From NCBI GenBank assembly GCA_016793885.1, contig JAEUHE010000042.1:124001-188000 (forward strand): a DNA stretch of 64,000 nt, read 5' to 3'. Position numbers and translations under genes: made by a program. Source of the DNA: Verrucomicrobiales bacterium. GTDB lineage: Bacteria; Verrucomicrobiota; Verrucomicrobiia; Limisphaerales; UBA11320. Under the pieces are notes generated by a model. It was not told the DNA's origin. It saw nothing but the letters and a program-made list of their open reading frames with translations, and searched no databases. Below, in pieces: positions 33,859-43,700 of this stretch (position 1 is the first letter of the stretch; every line of letters begins with the position of its first letter).

Positions 33859-34758
33859 ATGACTCGCACCTGCATTATTTTTAATCCGACCGCCCGCGGT
33901 GACAAAGCAGCCAGCTTTCGTGCTCAGTTAGACTCCTTATCGGTGCGGTACACCCTTCGGCCCACCGACGCAGCGGGCGCTGCGCGACGTATGGCCCGTG
34001 AGGCGGTTCAGGAGGGCTTTGAGGTGATCGTTGCGGCGGGTGGTGACGGCACCGTGAACGAGGTGGTCAATGGGATCAGCGACCACCCGGATGGTTGGGT
34101 GCGGGCTTCCTTGGGTATTTTGCCGCTCGGGACGGTCAATGTTTTTGCCAAGGAGTTGGGTATTCCAGCGGATATTTCCGGAGCATTGGCACTGCTGCGT
34201 GAGGGGCACCTGAGCGAGCGCGATTTGCCTTTGGCCGAGTTCTCGACGTCGGCGGGGATTGAGCGTCGTTGTTTTGTGCAACTCGCCGGCGCGGGGCTTG
34301 ATTCTCGGGCGATCGCCCGTGTTCGCTGGAATCTCAAGAAGCGTCTTGGCCCCCTTGCGTATGTGATTGCGGGACTGGGAGCACTACGCGAGAACACTTC
34401 GCCCATCCAGGTGGCTTCGGCGGAAAAGCAGATGGAAGGAGGGCTGATCTTGATCGGTAAGGGACGCTACTATGGCGGGCGTTACATCCTTTTTCCACAA
34501 GCGGTGCCGGATGACGGCTATCTGGAGGTGGTAGTTTATCCTCGGGTTGGGCTCGCCCAGTTGGCAGGTTTCGGGTTTGGATGGTTGGCCGGTAATCTGC
34601 ACCGTTTCACTGGCGCCGTGCGTTGGAAGACCCGTGCTGTAACTTTGAGTTGTCGGGCTAACATGCCCTTTGAACTTGAAGGTGACAATGTCGGAGACCT
34701 CCCTGTGACATTCCGTTCTGCCGGGAGGCGGATGCGTGTGTGGGGGGTGCGGACTTAG
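33859..34758 (+). CDS. Diacylglycerol/lipid kinase family protein
   Basis: 299 residues from the ATG at 33859. The frame extends to 33805, but MTRTCIIFNPTARGD is the natural N-terminus. DAGK catalytic domain: FNPTARG for nucleotide binding, VIVAAGGDGTVNEVVNGI with the GGDGT signature, and LGILPLGTVNVFAKELGIP. The C-terminal beta domain contains GLILIGKGRYYGG and PDDGYLEVVV. Members phosphorylate diacylglycerol, sphingosine or other lipids (YegS, DgkB, bacterial sphingosine-kinase-like). The exact lipid is not inferable. It is convergent with the squalene-cyclase-fold gene, with a long palindrome between them. Confidence 0.92.
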   Translation: MTRTCIIFNPTARGDKAASFRAQLDSLSVRYTLRPTDAAGAARRMAREAVQEGFEVIVAAGGDGTVNEVVNGISDHPDGWVRASLGILPLGTVNVFAKELGIPADISGALALLREGHLSERDLPLAEFSTSAGIERRCFVQLAGAGLDSRAIARVRWNLKKRLGPLAYVIAGLGALRENTSPIQVASAEKQMEGGLILIGKGRYYGGRYILFPQAVPDDGYLEVVVYPRVGLAQLAGFGFGWLAGNLHRFTGAVRWKTRAVTLSCRANMPFELEGDNVGDLPVTFRSAGRRMRVWGVRT

Positions 34759-34883
34759 CATTTCAGTTCATTCCGGAACGATTCAGATTTGACCCTCTCC
34801 TCGACGGGTTTTTCTCGTGGATTGCCACCTCGGACGAGCTGCAATGGAGTTGAACTGACACCAATTCTCCCCTGCACATCCTC

Positions 34884-34915
34884 TCAAGTAGTGTTGCGTA
34901 CGCGACACTACTTGA
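34884..34915. repeat. 32-base near-perfect palindrome between convergent genes
   Basis: TCAAGTAGTGT (34884-34894) and ACACTACTTGA (34905-34915) are exact complements around TGCGTACGCG, which is itself palindromic apart from one T-G pair. No T-run follows on either side. It could be a bidirectional terminator, an operator or a replication-related site. The rest of 34759-35046 shows nothing recognisable. Confidence 0.9.
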
Positions 34916-35046
34916 ATCTGGTTACTGGATGAGTTGCCCAGCTTTCGCAAGAACACGCCCCCTTTCCTTCCATGCTTCCCCTGTCTGTAGGCGCAGCTCT
35001 CGATGGATTCGGTCAGATTTCGAAAGGTCGGCCGAGTCAATCTGTC

Positions 35047-36267
35047 CTAGAGCCCGCGCCAGATCGTTTCGAGAGCTAGGACCGAATAGGCGGTCACGAG
35101 ATTGGAATCCTTCTCCCACCACCGGGGGCTGGAATTGATCCAGGAGCCGTCCCGCTGCTGCAAGGTCATCAAACGCATCGCTACTTCTTTTCTCCACGCG
35201 ACGCGACGCCCGTCCTTCAACACCAACTCGTCGACACCCGCCGCAGTCAGGCCTTTGGTGAGCAGGTGCAGATAGTAGTAAAGGCCTTGCTGCCCCATTC
35301 CGGGATTTTCCTCGAGAGTGTAATTCGAACGCAGCCACTCCATCACGGCCACCACGCGAGGATCCTCCTTCTTGAGATCGGCGTAGATGTAACTCAGCAA
35401 ACCGGCGTAGCTGATGCTCCCGTAGGAGCGCAGCGCGATCTTGCCAGTGGTCGCATTCGTTTCTCCGCCAGCCATGCTACGGCCGGGATGGTAGATAAAA
35501 CCTCCCCGGTCTTGCGGGTAGGCGGACACATAGGCCTCCCGATTCCGATCCGGTAGGTTCTGGCACTTCTCCAGAAAGTGGATCGCGGCCGCCCAGTTGA
35601 GGTCCTTGTCAGCCTTACCCCCTCGGTCTTGGATCAGGTGACGACTGTGATACAGCGCCTGGAGCGCCGTGTAGGTATTGTTGACGTCTGGATCCTTCTG
35701 GATCCCGCCATAGCCAATGCCTCCATCGAAAGGGGTGTCGAGCTGGCCGAGGCGGCCGCGATCGTCCTGCAAGCCGACCAGATATCCTCTCGCTCGCGTT
35801 AGGATGGAGTCGTAGTCCCCCCCTGGTGCGGTCAGCAGTGCCATCATCGACAAGGAAGTGTTGTAGCTGGTCAGTTCGCGGGTATAGATGCCTCCGTCCG
35901 GCTTGGCCGATTGGGTCAGAAACGCGTATCCCTTGCTCAGTTCCGGCGTTGGTTTCTTGAAGCGACCGGTGGGCTCCCCGGCAAACGCGGTAAGCGCCAG
36001 AGCTGTGACCGCCGGATGATCCGGGGTTGACCACCAGCCATTGCTATTCTGCTGAGCTTGCAGCCAGGCCAATCCCTGATCCAAGGAGCGCTGGACCTCG
36101 TTGCGGAACGAAATATCGGCTCCGAATGACCTACCCGACTGGATCGCCAACATCATTAGCAGAAGCAGCAGCGAACACCGGCCGCGGGCCTGGAAACGGG
36201 CCTTGCCGCCAATGAAGCTTGGGACTTCCTCCGAGGGCAGGAATCCTTGCTGCAGGGATTTATTCAT
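35047..36267 (-). CDS. Secreted prenyltransferase/squalene-oxidase-repeat protein
   Basis: 406 residues. A signal/anchor segment lies at about 30-50 (RCSLLLLLMMLAIQSGRSFG). The rest consists of alpha/alpha-barrel repeats of the squalene cyclase type: SLDQGLAWLQAQQNSNGWWS, AVTALALTAFAG, YAFLTQSAKPDGGIY, NNTYTALQALYHS, ITYAGLLSYIY-like SISYAGLLSYIYADL, and MTLQQRDGSWINSSPRWWEK. The aspartate-rich catalytic motif of hopene cyclases is not visible, so a cyclase role is unlikely. Exported proteins of this fold are widespread in PVC bacteria and have no established role. It is divergent from glgP and convergent with the lipid kinase gene. Confidence 0.85.
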   Translation of the reverse strand: MNKSLQQGFLPSEEVPSFIGGKARFQARGRCSLLLLLMMLAIQSGRSFGADISFRNEVQRSLDQGLAWLQAQQNSNGWWSTPDHPAVTALALTAFAGEPTGRFKKPTPELSKGYAFLTQSAKPDGGIYTRELTSYNTSLSMMALLTAPGGDYDSILTRARGYLVGLQDDRGRLGQLDTPFDGGIGYGGIQKDPDVNNTYTALQALYHSRHLIQDRGGKADKDLNWAAAIHFLEKCQNLPDRNREAYVSAYPQDRGGFIYHPGRSMAGGETNATTGKIALRSYGSISYAGLLSYIYADLKKEDPRVVAVMEWLRSNYTLEENPGMGQQGLYYYLHLLTKGLTAAGVDELVLKDGRRVAWRKEVAMRLMTLQQRDGSWINSSPRWWEKDSNLVTAYSVLALETIWRGL

Positions 36268-36550
36268 ACGTTCGAAATCTAGGTCGCAGATCAGGAGACT
36301 TCCAGACCGAATTTCGCGCGGCCGAGGAGCACTCTTCTCGATTCAAGGGGGCAAAGCTGGCCCTGGCAATTTATTGCCGACGTGATCGCTGTGGAGGCAG
36401 CTTTTGCCGTCTTTCCAGATACTCTACGAAGGCAATTGTCGCAAATTGTGGCCCAATTCTCTTTGTATTTGCTGGGCTAGGAGGGGAAGACTACGGCCGG
36501 CTCCGGTTTGGGCACGGAAAATGTTTTTCATCAGAGTCTGCTGAATTTTT

Positions 36551-38743
36551 ATGACGACAAAGCCTCTCTCGAAAACTGAGTTGAACGAACTGGTCTCCGG
36601 CCTCAACAAGCTCGCCCGCAACCTTTGGTGGACTTGGAATCAAGAGGCTCAGGAACTCTTCCAGGAACTGTCACCCCGCGGCTGGCAAAACCTCTACCAT
36701 AATGCCGTCGCGGTTCTCCACGAAGTCTCGGAGTACGAACTGAAGGTCCGTCTTCAGGACGCCGACTTCGCGGACCGCGTTCGGCGGGTGCTGTCCACCT
36801 TCAAGCTCTACATGGACGAGAAGGAAACCTGGGCAGCCAAGAGCGCGCCGCAGCTCAAGGACCGTCCCGTTGCTTACTTTAGCGCTGAATTTGGTTTCCA
36901 TGAGACCTTGCCCATTGCCGCCGGCGGTCTGGGCATTCTGGCGGGCGATCACGCCAAGTCGGCCAGCGATCTAGGGCTGCCGTTCGTCGGCATCAGCCTC
37001 TTTTATCGCGAGGGCTACTTCCAGCAGGCGGTGAACCAGGAGAACTGGCAAACCGAGTATTACACGTTGTTACATCCCGAGAACCTGCCCATGGAGCCCG
37101 TCCTCGACGCCCGGGGACAACCGCTCGTTTGCAAGATTCGCATCGCTCTCAATGAAGTCTATTTCCAAGCGTGGCGAGTCAATGTCGGCCGTAATCCGGT
37201 CTATCTGCTGGATACCAATCGGCCGGAGAACGAGCAGCACTATCGCGACCTGACCCTCCGGGTTTATGGCGGCGACAGCACCACCCGCATCATGCAGGAG
37301 ATCCTGCTAGGCGTCGGGGGCGTTCGCCTGCTTCGCGCTCTGGGACACCATCCCTCGGTGTTTCATATGAACGAAGGTCACGCGGCTTTCCTCACGCTGG
37401 AGCTGACTCGCGAGAAGGTGGCCAAGGGCAAGTCCTTTGCCGACGCGTTCGCGCGCACCAAGGAGGAATGCCTCTTCACGACGCACACTCCGGTCGAGGC
37501 CGGCCACGATCGGTTCAGCAGCGATCTTGTCAACTATGCCGCCAGCAAGTTTTGCAGCCAGCTGCGCATCTCTCACGACCAACTGATGGACCTGGGGCGG
37601 GTGACAGCGGGCAATACCTCTGAACCCTTCTGCATGACGGTGCTTGCGCTCAAGTGCTCCCGCGCGGCGAACGGCGTGAGCGAGTTGCACGGCCAGGTGA
37701 GCCGCGAGATGTGGCAATGTCTCTATCCGAACAAGCAGGTTGCCGAGGTGCCCATCGGACACATCACCAATGGGATCCATTTGCTCGGCTGGATGAAGGG
37801 ACCCGTCCGACGCTTCTGGCGCCGCAAGCTCAGCAAGGACTGGAACACCTCCGGTGAGACGGAGACGACCCGGTTCTGGAACAGCAATACGGGCCGCAAC
37901 TGGGAATCGGTCATCAACTCCACGGAGTTCTGGGCCAACATGGCGGATCCCTCGTTCATCTCCGACGAGGAGATCTGGGCGCTACGCTTCCGGCTTCGCC
38001 GCGAGCTGATCGAGTTTTCGCGACGTCGCCTGCTGCTTCAGGGCCAAAGCTTCTCGCAGGGGTCTTTCATCATCTTTGATCATTTGATGAACCCCGATGC
38101 GCTGACCATTGGATTTGCCCGTCGTTTCGCCACCTACAAGCGCGCCCCGCTGATCTTCCAACAATTCGAGAAGATCGTTCGGCTGTGTCATGATCAGGCT
38201 CGACCGATCCAGTTCGTGTTCGCCGGCAAGGCTCATCCGCGCGACGACGATGGCAAGCGATTCATTCAGCACATCATCCACCTCAGCAAGTACAGTGATC
38301 TCAAGGGATCTCTCTTCTTCATCGAGAACTATGATGTGCATGTGGCGCGGCAAATGGTCTCGGGCTGTGATGTCTGGCTGAACAACCCGCGCCGTCCGCT
38401 CGAAGCCTCCGGAACCAGCGGTCAGAAGACCTCGGTGCATGGCTGCTTGAATCTCAGTATCCTCGATGGATGGTGGCGCGAGGGCTATGATGGGACCAAC
38501 GGCTTCGCCATCGGCGATGATTCGCATCCCTCCAGCATCGAGGAGCAAGATCGACTGGACAGCGAGAACTTGTTCTCGGCCCTCACCGAACAGGTAATTC
38601 CGTGCTTCTACAATCGGGATGCTGACGGGATTCCTCGCGAGTGGATTAAGAAGATCCGCCGAGCGATGGTGACTTTGGTGCCCAAGTATAACACCTGGCG
38701 CATGGTTCAGGAATACACGACGAACTACTACACGAAGTCCTAA
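36551..38743 (+). CDS. glgP: Alpha-glucan (glycogen) phosphorylase
   Basis: 730 residues. It releases glucose-1-phosphate from glycogen or maltodextrin with pyridoxal phosphate. The N-terminal DUF3417-type region starts LARNLWWTWNQEAQELFQEL, typical of the shorter, non-allosteric phosphorylases. VAYFSAEFGFHETLPIAAGG and LGILAGDHAKSASDLGLPF follow. VFHMNEGHAAFLTLE and GFARRFATYKRAPLIF are conserved catalytic-site parts. The PLP lysine is in EASGTSGQKTSVHG, where most relatives have GTSGMKAA, so Met-Lys-Ala-Ala is replaced by Gln-Lys-Thr-Ser while the lysine is kept. NLSILDGWWREGYDGTNGFA closes the domain. A strong terminator follows. The 36268-36550 region upstream shows nothing I can identify. 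Confidence 0.94.
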   Translation: MTTKPLSKTELNELVSGLNKLARNLWWTWNQEAQELFQELSPRGWQNLYHNAVAVLHEVSEYELKVRLQDADFADRVRRVLSTFKLYMDEKETWAAKSAPQLKDRPVAYFSAEFGFHETLPIAAGGLGILAGDHAKSASDLGLPFVGISLFYREGYFQQAVNQENWQTEYYTLLHPENLPMEPVLDARGQPLVCKIRIALNEVYFQAWRVNVGRNPVYLLDTNRPENEQHYRDLTLRVYGGDSTTRIMQEILLGVGGVRLLRALGHHPSVFHMNEGHAAFLTLELTREKVAKGKSFADAFARTKEECLFTTHTPVEAGHDRFSSDLVNYAASKFCSQLRISHDQLMDLGRVTAGNTSEPFCMTVLALKCSRAANGVSELHGQVSREMWQCLYPNKQVAEVPIGHITNGIHLLGWMKGPVRRFWRRKLSKDWNTSGETETTRFWNSNTGRNWESVINSTEFWANMADPSFISDEEIWALRFRLRRELIEFSRRRLLLQGQSFSQGSFIIFDHLMNPDALTIGFARRFATYKRAPLIFQQFEKIVRLCHDQARPIQFVFAGKAHPRDDDGKRFIQHIIHLSKYSDLKGSLFFIENYDVHVARQMVSGCDVWLNNPRRPLEASGTSGQKTSVHGCLNLSILDGWWREGYDGTNGFAIGDDSHPSSIEEQDRLDSENLFSALTEQVIPCFYNRDADGIPREWIKKIRRAMVTLVPKYNTWRMVQEYTTNYYTKS

Positions 38744-38765
38744 GCTTCGCCCTGCATCTTTCACG

Positions 38766-38804
38766 AACAGCCTCTCCTGGTTAGCCAGGAGAGGCTGTTT
38801 TGTT
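38766..38804 (+). terminator. Intrinsic terminator of glgP
   Basis: A 15-bp stem: AACAGCCTCTCCTGG (38766-38780) with CCAGGAGAGGCTGTT (38785-38799), a 4-base loop, then TTTT-G-TTT. It lies 22 bases after the stop codon. Confidence 0.95.
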
Positions 38805-38904
38805 TAGCGCCATGGGGTGGAAGAAGTCTCGCGACTCGACAACGGGGGCGACAAGCCTTAGTTGCGGACGAAGTATCTGAGGGGAGTGCTTGCGTGAAGG
38901 AGCA

Positions 38905-39280
38905 GCGGTGTCGTGCCCTCATCTTTACCTCCAAAATGGGGACGAAACAAGTCGGGCAACGCCGTGCTTCGTCGGCTGAGTTCCTGGATCCGCGGTGGAG
39001 AACCCGCAGGGTTCAAAGAGATAAGCCGGGGCGTGGAGCACAGCGACATCCCCCGGTCTGCCCGTTCCCAGTTTTACAGCACCCTGGAAGGCGTGCCACC
39101 CGTCGGGGAGTAAGCCGACCCACGATCAGGATCCTTGAGTAGGGGTATGCAAGCCTCAGAAAGCGGTGGCATCGCTGCGCGATGCTCCGTAACTTTCAAC
39201 GGTTCCGGGGGTGCCGGCACCCCCGGCTATTCTCTTTGAACCCTGTGGGTTCGGGTCCTGCCACCCAGGTGAGAAACGCC
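38905..39280 (+). repeat. Fold-back repeat element, copy A (right end truncated)
   Basis: About 376 bp of non-coding sequence that matches, in opposite orientation, the element at 46028-46465. In order it contains the terminal motif beginning GCGGTGTCGTGCCCTCAT, the palindrome GAACCCGCAGGGTTC (39000-39014), GCCGGGGCGTGGAGC, ACAGCACCCTGGAAGGCGTG, the hairpin GCATCGCTGCGCGATGC (39169-39185), a perfect 22-bp palindrome at 39205-39226 (core GGGGTGCCGGCACCCC), and GGCTATTCTCTTTGAACCCT. Similarity to copy B stops near 39280, just before the fcl stop codon at 39295, so the right terminal repeat is missing. Confidence 0.85.
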
Positions 39281-39294
39281 AGTAACAGCGGGGG

Positions 39295-40224
39295 CTAGGC
39301 GTGCTTGCTTAAGAAGTCTTCGTAGGCTAATCGGATCCCTTGATCGAGTGGAATGGTGGGCTTCCAACCGAGGGCGAAAAGGCGCGAACTGTCCATGAGC
39401 TTGCGTGGGGTGCCGTCGGGCTTGGTGGTATCCCACACGATCCTTCCCTCGAAGCCCACGATCCGGGCTACCGTTTCCGACAGCTTCTTGATGCTAACCT
39501 CGCTGCCGCTCCCGATGTTGATAAACTGCTCTTCGCTGTAGTGCTGCATGAGATGGATGCAGCCGCGGGCCAGATCGTCGGCGTAGAGAAACTCCCGCAG
39601 CGGCGACCCGGTTCCCCAGCAAGAGACGGTTTCCTCTCGGCGCTGCTTGGCTTCGTGGAACTTCCGGATGAGCGCGGGAAGCACATGAGACGTGTTGAGG
39701 TCGTAGTTGTCGTTCGGCCCATACATGTTGGTGGGCATGGCGCTGATGAAGTCGCAGCCATGCTGGCGTCGGTAGGCCTGGCACATCTTGATCCCGGCGA
39801 TCTTGGCGACGGCATACCACTGATTAGTTGGCTCGAGGGGGCCGGTGAGCAGATGCTCCTCCTTCATCGGTTGCGGCGAGTGCTTGGGATAAACACAGGA
39901 GCTGCCCAGGAAAAGCAGCTTCCGGACCTTCGCGGCGTAGGCTCCCTGTATCAGGTTGTTCTGGATCTGCAGGTTTTGATAGAGGAAGTCCGCCGGCTGA
40001 GTATCGTTGGCGTGAATGCCCCCTACCTTGGCGGCGGCGATGATGACGAACTCTGGCTTCTCGCTCGCGTAGAGGGCCTTCACGGCTGCGCCATCGAGAA
40101 GGTCCACCTCCGCCCGCGTGCGCCCGAAGACGCCGGCGTATCCTTGCTTCTGGAGTTCCCGATAAATCGCGCTACCCACCAGTCCCCGGTGGCCTGCGAC
40201 GAAGATCTTGGATGATCTGTCCAT
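39295..40224 (-). CDS. fcl: GDP-L-fucose synthase
   Basis: 309 residues from the ATG at 40224 (MDRSSKIFVAGHRGLVGSAI); the frame reaches 40287, but the extra residues are not family-like. It converts GDP-4-keto-6-deoxymannose to GDP-L-fucose by epimerisation and NADPH reduction. The Rossmann GHRGLVGSA, RAEVDLLD, AAKVGGIHANDTQPADFLY, LGSSCVYPK (catalytic Ser) and NQWYAVAKIAGIKMCQAYR (Tyr-x-x-x-Lys) identify it, with PTNMYGPNDNYD and WGTGSPLREFLYADDLA following. The usual partner gmd is not adjacent. Element A abuts the 3' end. Confidence 0.95.
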   Translation of the reverse strand: MDRSSKIFVAGHRGLVGSAIYRELQKQGYAGVFGRTRAEVDLLDGAAVKALYASEKPEFVIIAAAKVGGIHANDTQPADFLYQNLQIQNNLIQGAYAAKVRKLLFLGSSCVYPKHSPQPMKEEHLLTGPLEPTNQWYAVAKIAGIKMCQAYRRQHGCDFISAMPTNMYGPNDNYDLNTSHVLPALIRKFHEAKQRREETVSCWGTGSPLREFLYADDLARGCIHLMQHYSEEQFINIGSGSEVSIKKLSETVARIVGFEGRIVWDTTKPDGTPRKLMDSSRLFALGWKPTIPLDQGIRLAYEDFLSKHA

Positions 40225-40316
40225 GGTCATCATGGTTGGGACGTTATCGCATGGTGCCCGGATTACCAGCCATTTGGGAGACATCACAAGTCCGACAGGC
40301 TCTCCATGAACTCCTT

Positions 40317-40403
40317 CCTCTCCGCGCCTCCGCGAGAGATTCCGGCAGTCCTTCCGAGTCAGGGGAGGGATCTTTTGTCGCGGAGACGCGGAGAACGCGG
40401 AGG
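40317..40403. repeat. Short GC-rich repeat: inverted CTCCGCG / CGCGGAG clusters
   Basis: 40317-40338 contains two CTCCGCG-like units, and 40379-40403 contains three CGCGGAG units spaced 8-9 bases apart (CGCGGAGA, CGCGGAGAA, CGCGGAGG), in inverted orientation relative to the first cluster. They lie in the 500-base gap between the divergent fcl and PSCyt1 genes (40225-40724). The rest of that gap shows no promoter or gene that I can support. Confidence 0.6.
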
Positions 40404-40724
40404 AGCACTAAATCAGTGAGAACCGAAGGATCAAAGCTAGCTCCCCTCCATGAGAAGAGCAGCAGCGTCAGTCGGCCCGGCTCTAGCAAGTCCCTGTTCA
40501 GATCCGTGTGAGCCGCTTGGGTAAAGTGTCCCCGCTCCCAAAGCTTCCGCACCTCACAACAGTCGTACCATCTTGGCGGCGGTAGATTCTGCTAGGGTTT
40601 GCGGCCAAGAAGGGGTGATTCTTTTGCAGTTCTGGTGAAGTGTTGCCCCGGCCCCCTCGCGAATATCTTGAGTGTGAAAGCAGTCGGAAGTATGACGCAA
40701 GAAACCCTTTACCTTTGGCGAGTG

Positions 40725-43700
40725 ATGAACCGAACAAGCCTACTTCGACGTCTGACATCCGGTGTCTTGGTCTTGGTGGCCACGAGCTTGGCCGGGGCGG
40801 AGACTAAACCGGCGGGGAGCATTGATTTCGCTCGGCAGATCCGTCCGATTCTCTCCGACCACTGCTTGAATTGCCATGGCCCCGACGAGAAGGCGCGCAA
40901 GGGCGGCTTGCGATTGGATCGCCACGAGGATGCGCTCAAGGCTGGGAAATCGGGCCAGCGGGCAATCATTCCCGGAAACGTTGAGGAGAGCGAGTTCGTG
41001 AAGCGCCTGCTGACGTCGGATCCGGATGACATCATGCCACCGACCAAGACTGGCAAGACCCTGACCACCGCTCAGAAGGACCTGCTGCAACGTTGGATCA
41101 AGGAGGGTGCCACCTGGGTGACACACTGGGCCTACGATCCGGTCAAGCGTCCCGTGCCGCCTGCGGTGCAGCAGCAGGACTGGGTGCGGAACGAGATCGA
41201 TCGGTTCGTTCTGGCTCGCCTGGAGAAAGAGGGGCTTAAGCCGTCGGTTCCCGCCGACAAAATCACCCTGATCCGGCGAGTGACCCTGGATTTGACCGGC
41301 CTACCTCCCAGCCCAGCAGAGGTCGATGCTTTCGTGGCGGACTCCAGCGATCAGGCATTTGAGCGGTTAGTGGATCGTTTGCTCCAATCGCCGGCCTACG
41401 GCGAGCACATGGCGAAGTATTGGCTGGATGCAGCGCGTTACGCGGATTCGCATGGATATCATATCGATGCAGAACGGAATGTTTGGAAGTATCGAGACTG
41501 GGTGGTGTCGGCCTATAATCGCAACCTGCCTTTCGACCAGTTCACCATTGAGCAGCTGGCCGGCGATCTATTGCCGAATCCGACCCTGGACCAGAAGGTG
41601 GCCTCCGGCTATGTCCGCTGCAACATGAGCACGGGAGAGGGCGGAGCCATAGTGGAGGAGTATCAGGCGAAGTATTCCTTCGATCGAACTGAGACGCTGG
41701 GCACAGCCTGGCTGGGGCTCACTTTGGTCTGCGCTCGATGCCATTCCCACAAATACGACCTGGTCTCGCAAAAGGAATACTATGGGCTGGCCTCATTCTT
41801 CAACAACTTGAAGGAGTCGGTCATGGATGGAAACGCTCCCAATCCGGAGCCCTCCATTCAAGTCCCCACGGCGGAACAAACGGCCCGCTTGGAGGACCTC
41901 AGAAAATCGATAGCCGAGGGTGAGAAAGCCATCCTGGCGCCTTTGCCCGAGTTGGATCGGGAGGAAGTCGAGTGGAAAAAGGAATGGTCTCGACGTCTGG
42001 GCCAGCAGTGGACGGTGATTGAACCCACGGGATTTCAATCCTCGAGCAATGCTCAGTTCCGGGTTGGACCCGATCGCACCATTTTGGTGAGCGGCCCCAA
42101 CCCGCCGAAAGACACGTATCGGCTGACCTTTCCGTTGGAGCCCGGCGTGCTGGCGGGATTGCGCCTGGAGACTTTGCCGGATGACTCCCTGCCACAGAAG
42201 GGCAGCTCGCGTGCCGACGATGGCAAGTTCCGGCTCTCGGAGATTGAAGCGGAGTGGGTGCTGCCGGGTGTCGACGGGAAGGAGGCGACGGTGAAACCGA
42301 TCAAATTTGCCCGAGCGATCGCCGATGCTGCGATCAAGGATCGTGAGGTCGAGAAAGCCATCGATGGAAAGGCGGAGACGGGATGGCAGCCTACCGATCA
42401 GCCAATGGTTGAGCGCCACACAGCCCTGTTCCTTCTGAGCGAAGCGCTGACCGTGCCTGGTCGCGGGGAGTTGCGGGTTCGGTTGAAGTCGGAGGCATCG
42501 GTGAATCGGCGCGCGATCGGGAAGTTTCGATTGGCGCTCGCACGGGACGAAGCCCTCGTCACTGCGTTGGCTCCCGCCAAGCCGGCACCCTGGCACGTGC
42601 TGGGCGCTCTGAAGGCTGGGGCTGTGGAGGAAACGCTCTCCAAGGTTTTAGAACCAGAACAGGCGATCGACTTGGATCTGAAGAAGACGTTCGCAGGTGC
42701 GCGGGAGGATGTTAAGTGGTCGGCGCGTGGGGATCTGGAGGACGGTAAATCCCATGTCCTCGTCAGCAGCCTGCACGGGGTTCATGGCGTCTACTACCTT
42801 TCTCGCAAACTGGTGGTGCCGATGGATCAGCAGGTGGCTGTCTCGGTGCGCGCGGATGATGTGTTTCGAGTCTGGCTGAACCAGCAACTGGTGGGAGAGC
42901 GTCGTCAAAGTGAGAGGGCAGGGGAGGGGCCGCTCAAGCTCGTCCTCCAGCTCAAGAAGGGGGAGAATACCTTGCTGATCAAGACGGTGAATGTGCAGGG
43001 TGACAGCCGCTTCAGCTTCGAGATGAATCCGTTGGATCGATCGGTTCTGCCGTCGGATTTGGCGGTCCTGTTCGCGGGATTGGACCAGTTCAACGCCGAA
43101 CAGAACGCTCGCCTTCAGCGCTACTTTAGGCGCGTGAGTTCGCCCGAATGGCGGAAGGAGGAGAACCAAATCGCGCTATGGCGTGAAGAGGAGGCAGGGC
43201 TGAATCGCAGCATCCCCACGACGATGGTGGCGAAGGAGGATGAGGAGAAGATGCGCGACACGTTCCTGCTCATGCGCGGGGAATACGACAAGCTCGGCGA
43301 TAAAGTCACGCGGGGTGTTCCGTCCATCTTTCCGGCGTTCCCGTCGGACGCGCCCACGAACCGTCTGGGATTGGCGAAGTGGCTGATGCTTCCCACGCAC
43401 CCGTTGACCTCCCGGGTCACGGTGAATCGTTATTGGCAGCAGTATTTTGGTGTGGGCCTGGTCAAAACCTCCGATGATATGGGGGTCCAGGGGGAGCCAC
43501 CGTCTCACCCAGAACTCCTGGATTGGCTGGCGGCGGAGTTCATTGGGTCGGGATGGGACATCAAGCGGATGCAACGCATGATTGTGCTGTCCGCCGCTTA
43601 TCGGCAGAGCTCAAAGCAGAGCCCGGAGCTTCGGGCTCGCGATCCTGAGAATCGTCTGGTCTCGCGCGGCCCTCGGTTCCGGGTGGATGGAGAAGTGGTG

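Noticed and set aside
35047-36267. Squalene-hopene cyclase taking part in hopanoid synthesis with the HpnB-like glycosyltransferase
   Set aside because: The protein has a signal segment and repeats of the fold, but the catalytic aspartate motif is not visible and it is only 400 residues; the glycosyltransferase is 19 kb away.
40599-40724. N-terminal extension of the PSCyt1 protein
   Set aside because: The ATG at 40725 begins a proper signal peptide; residues before it do not look like any part of the family.
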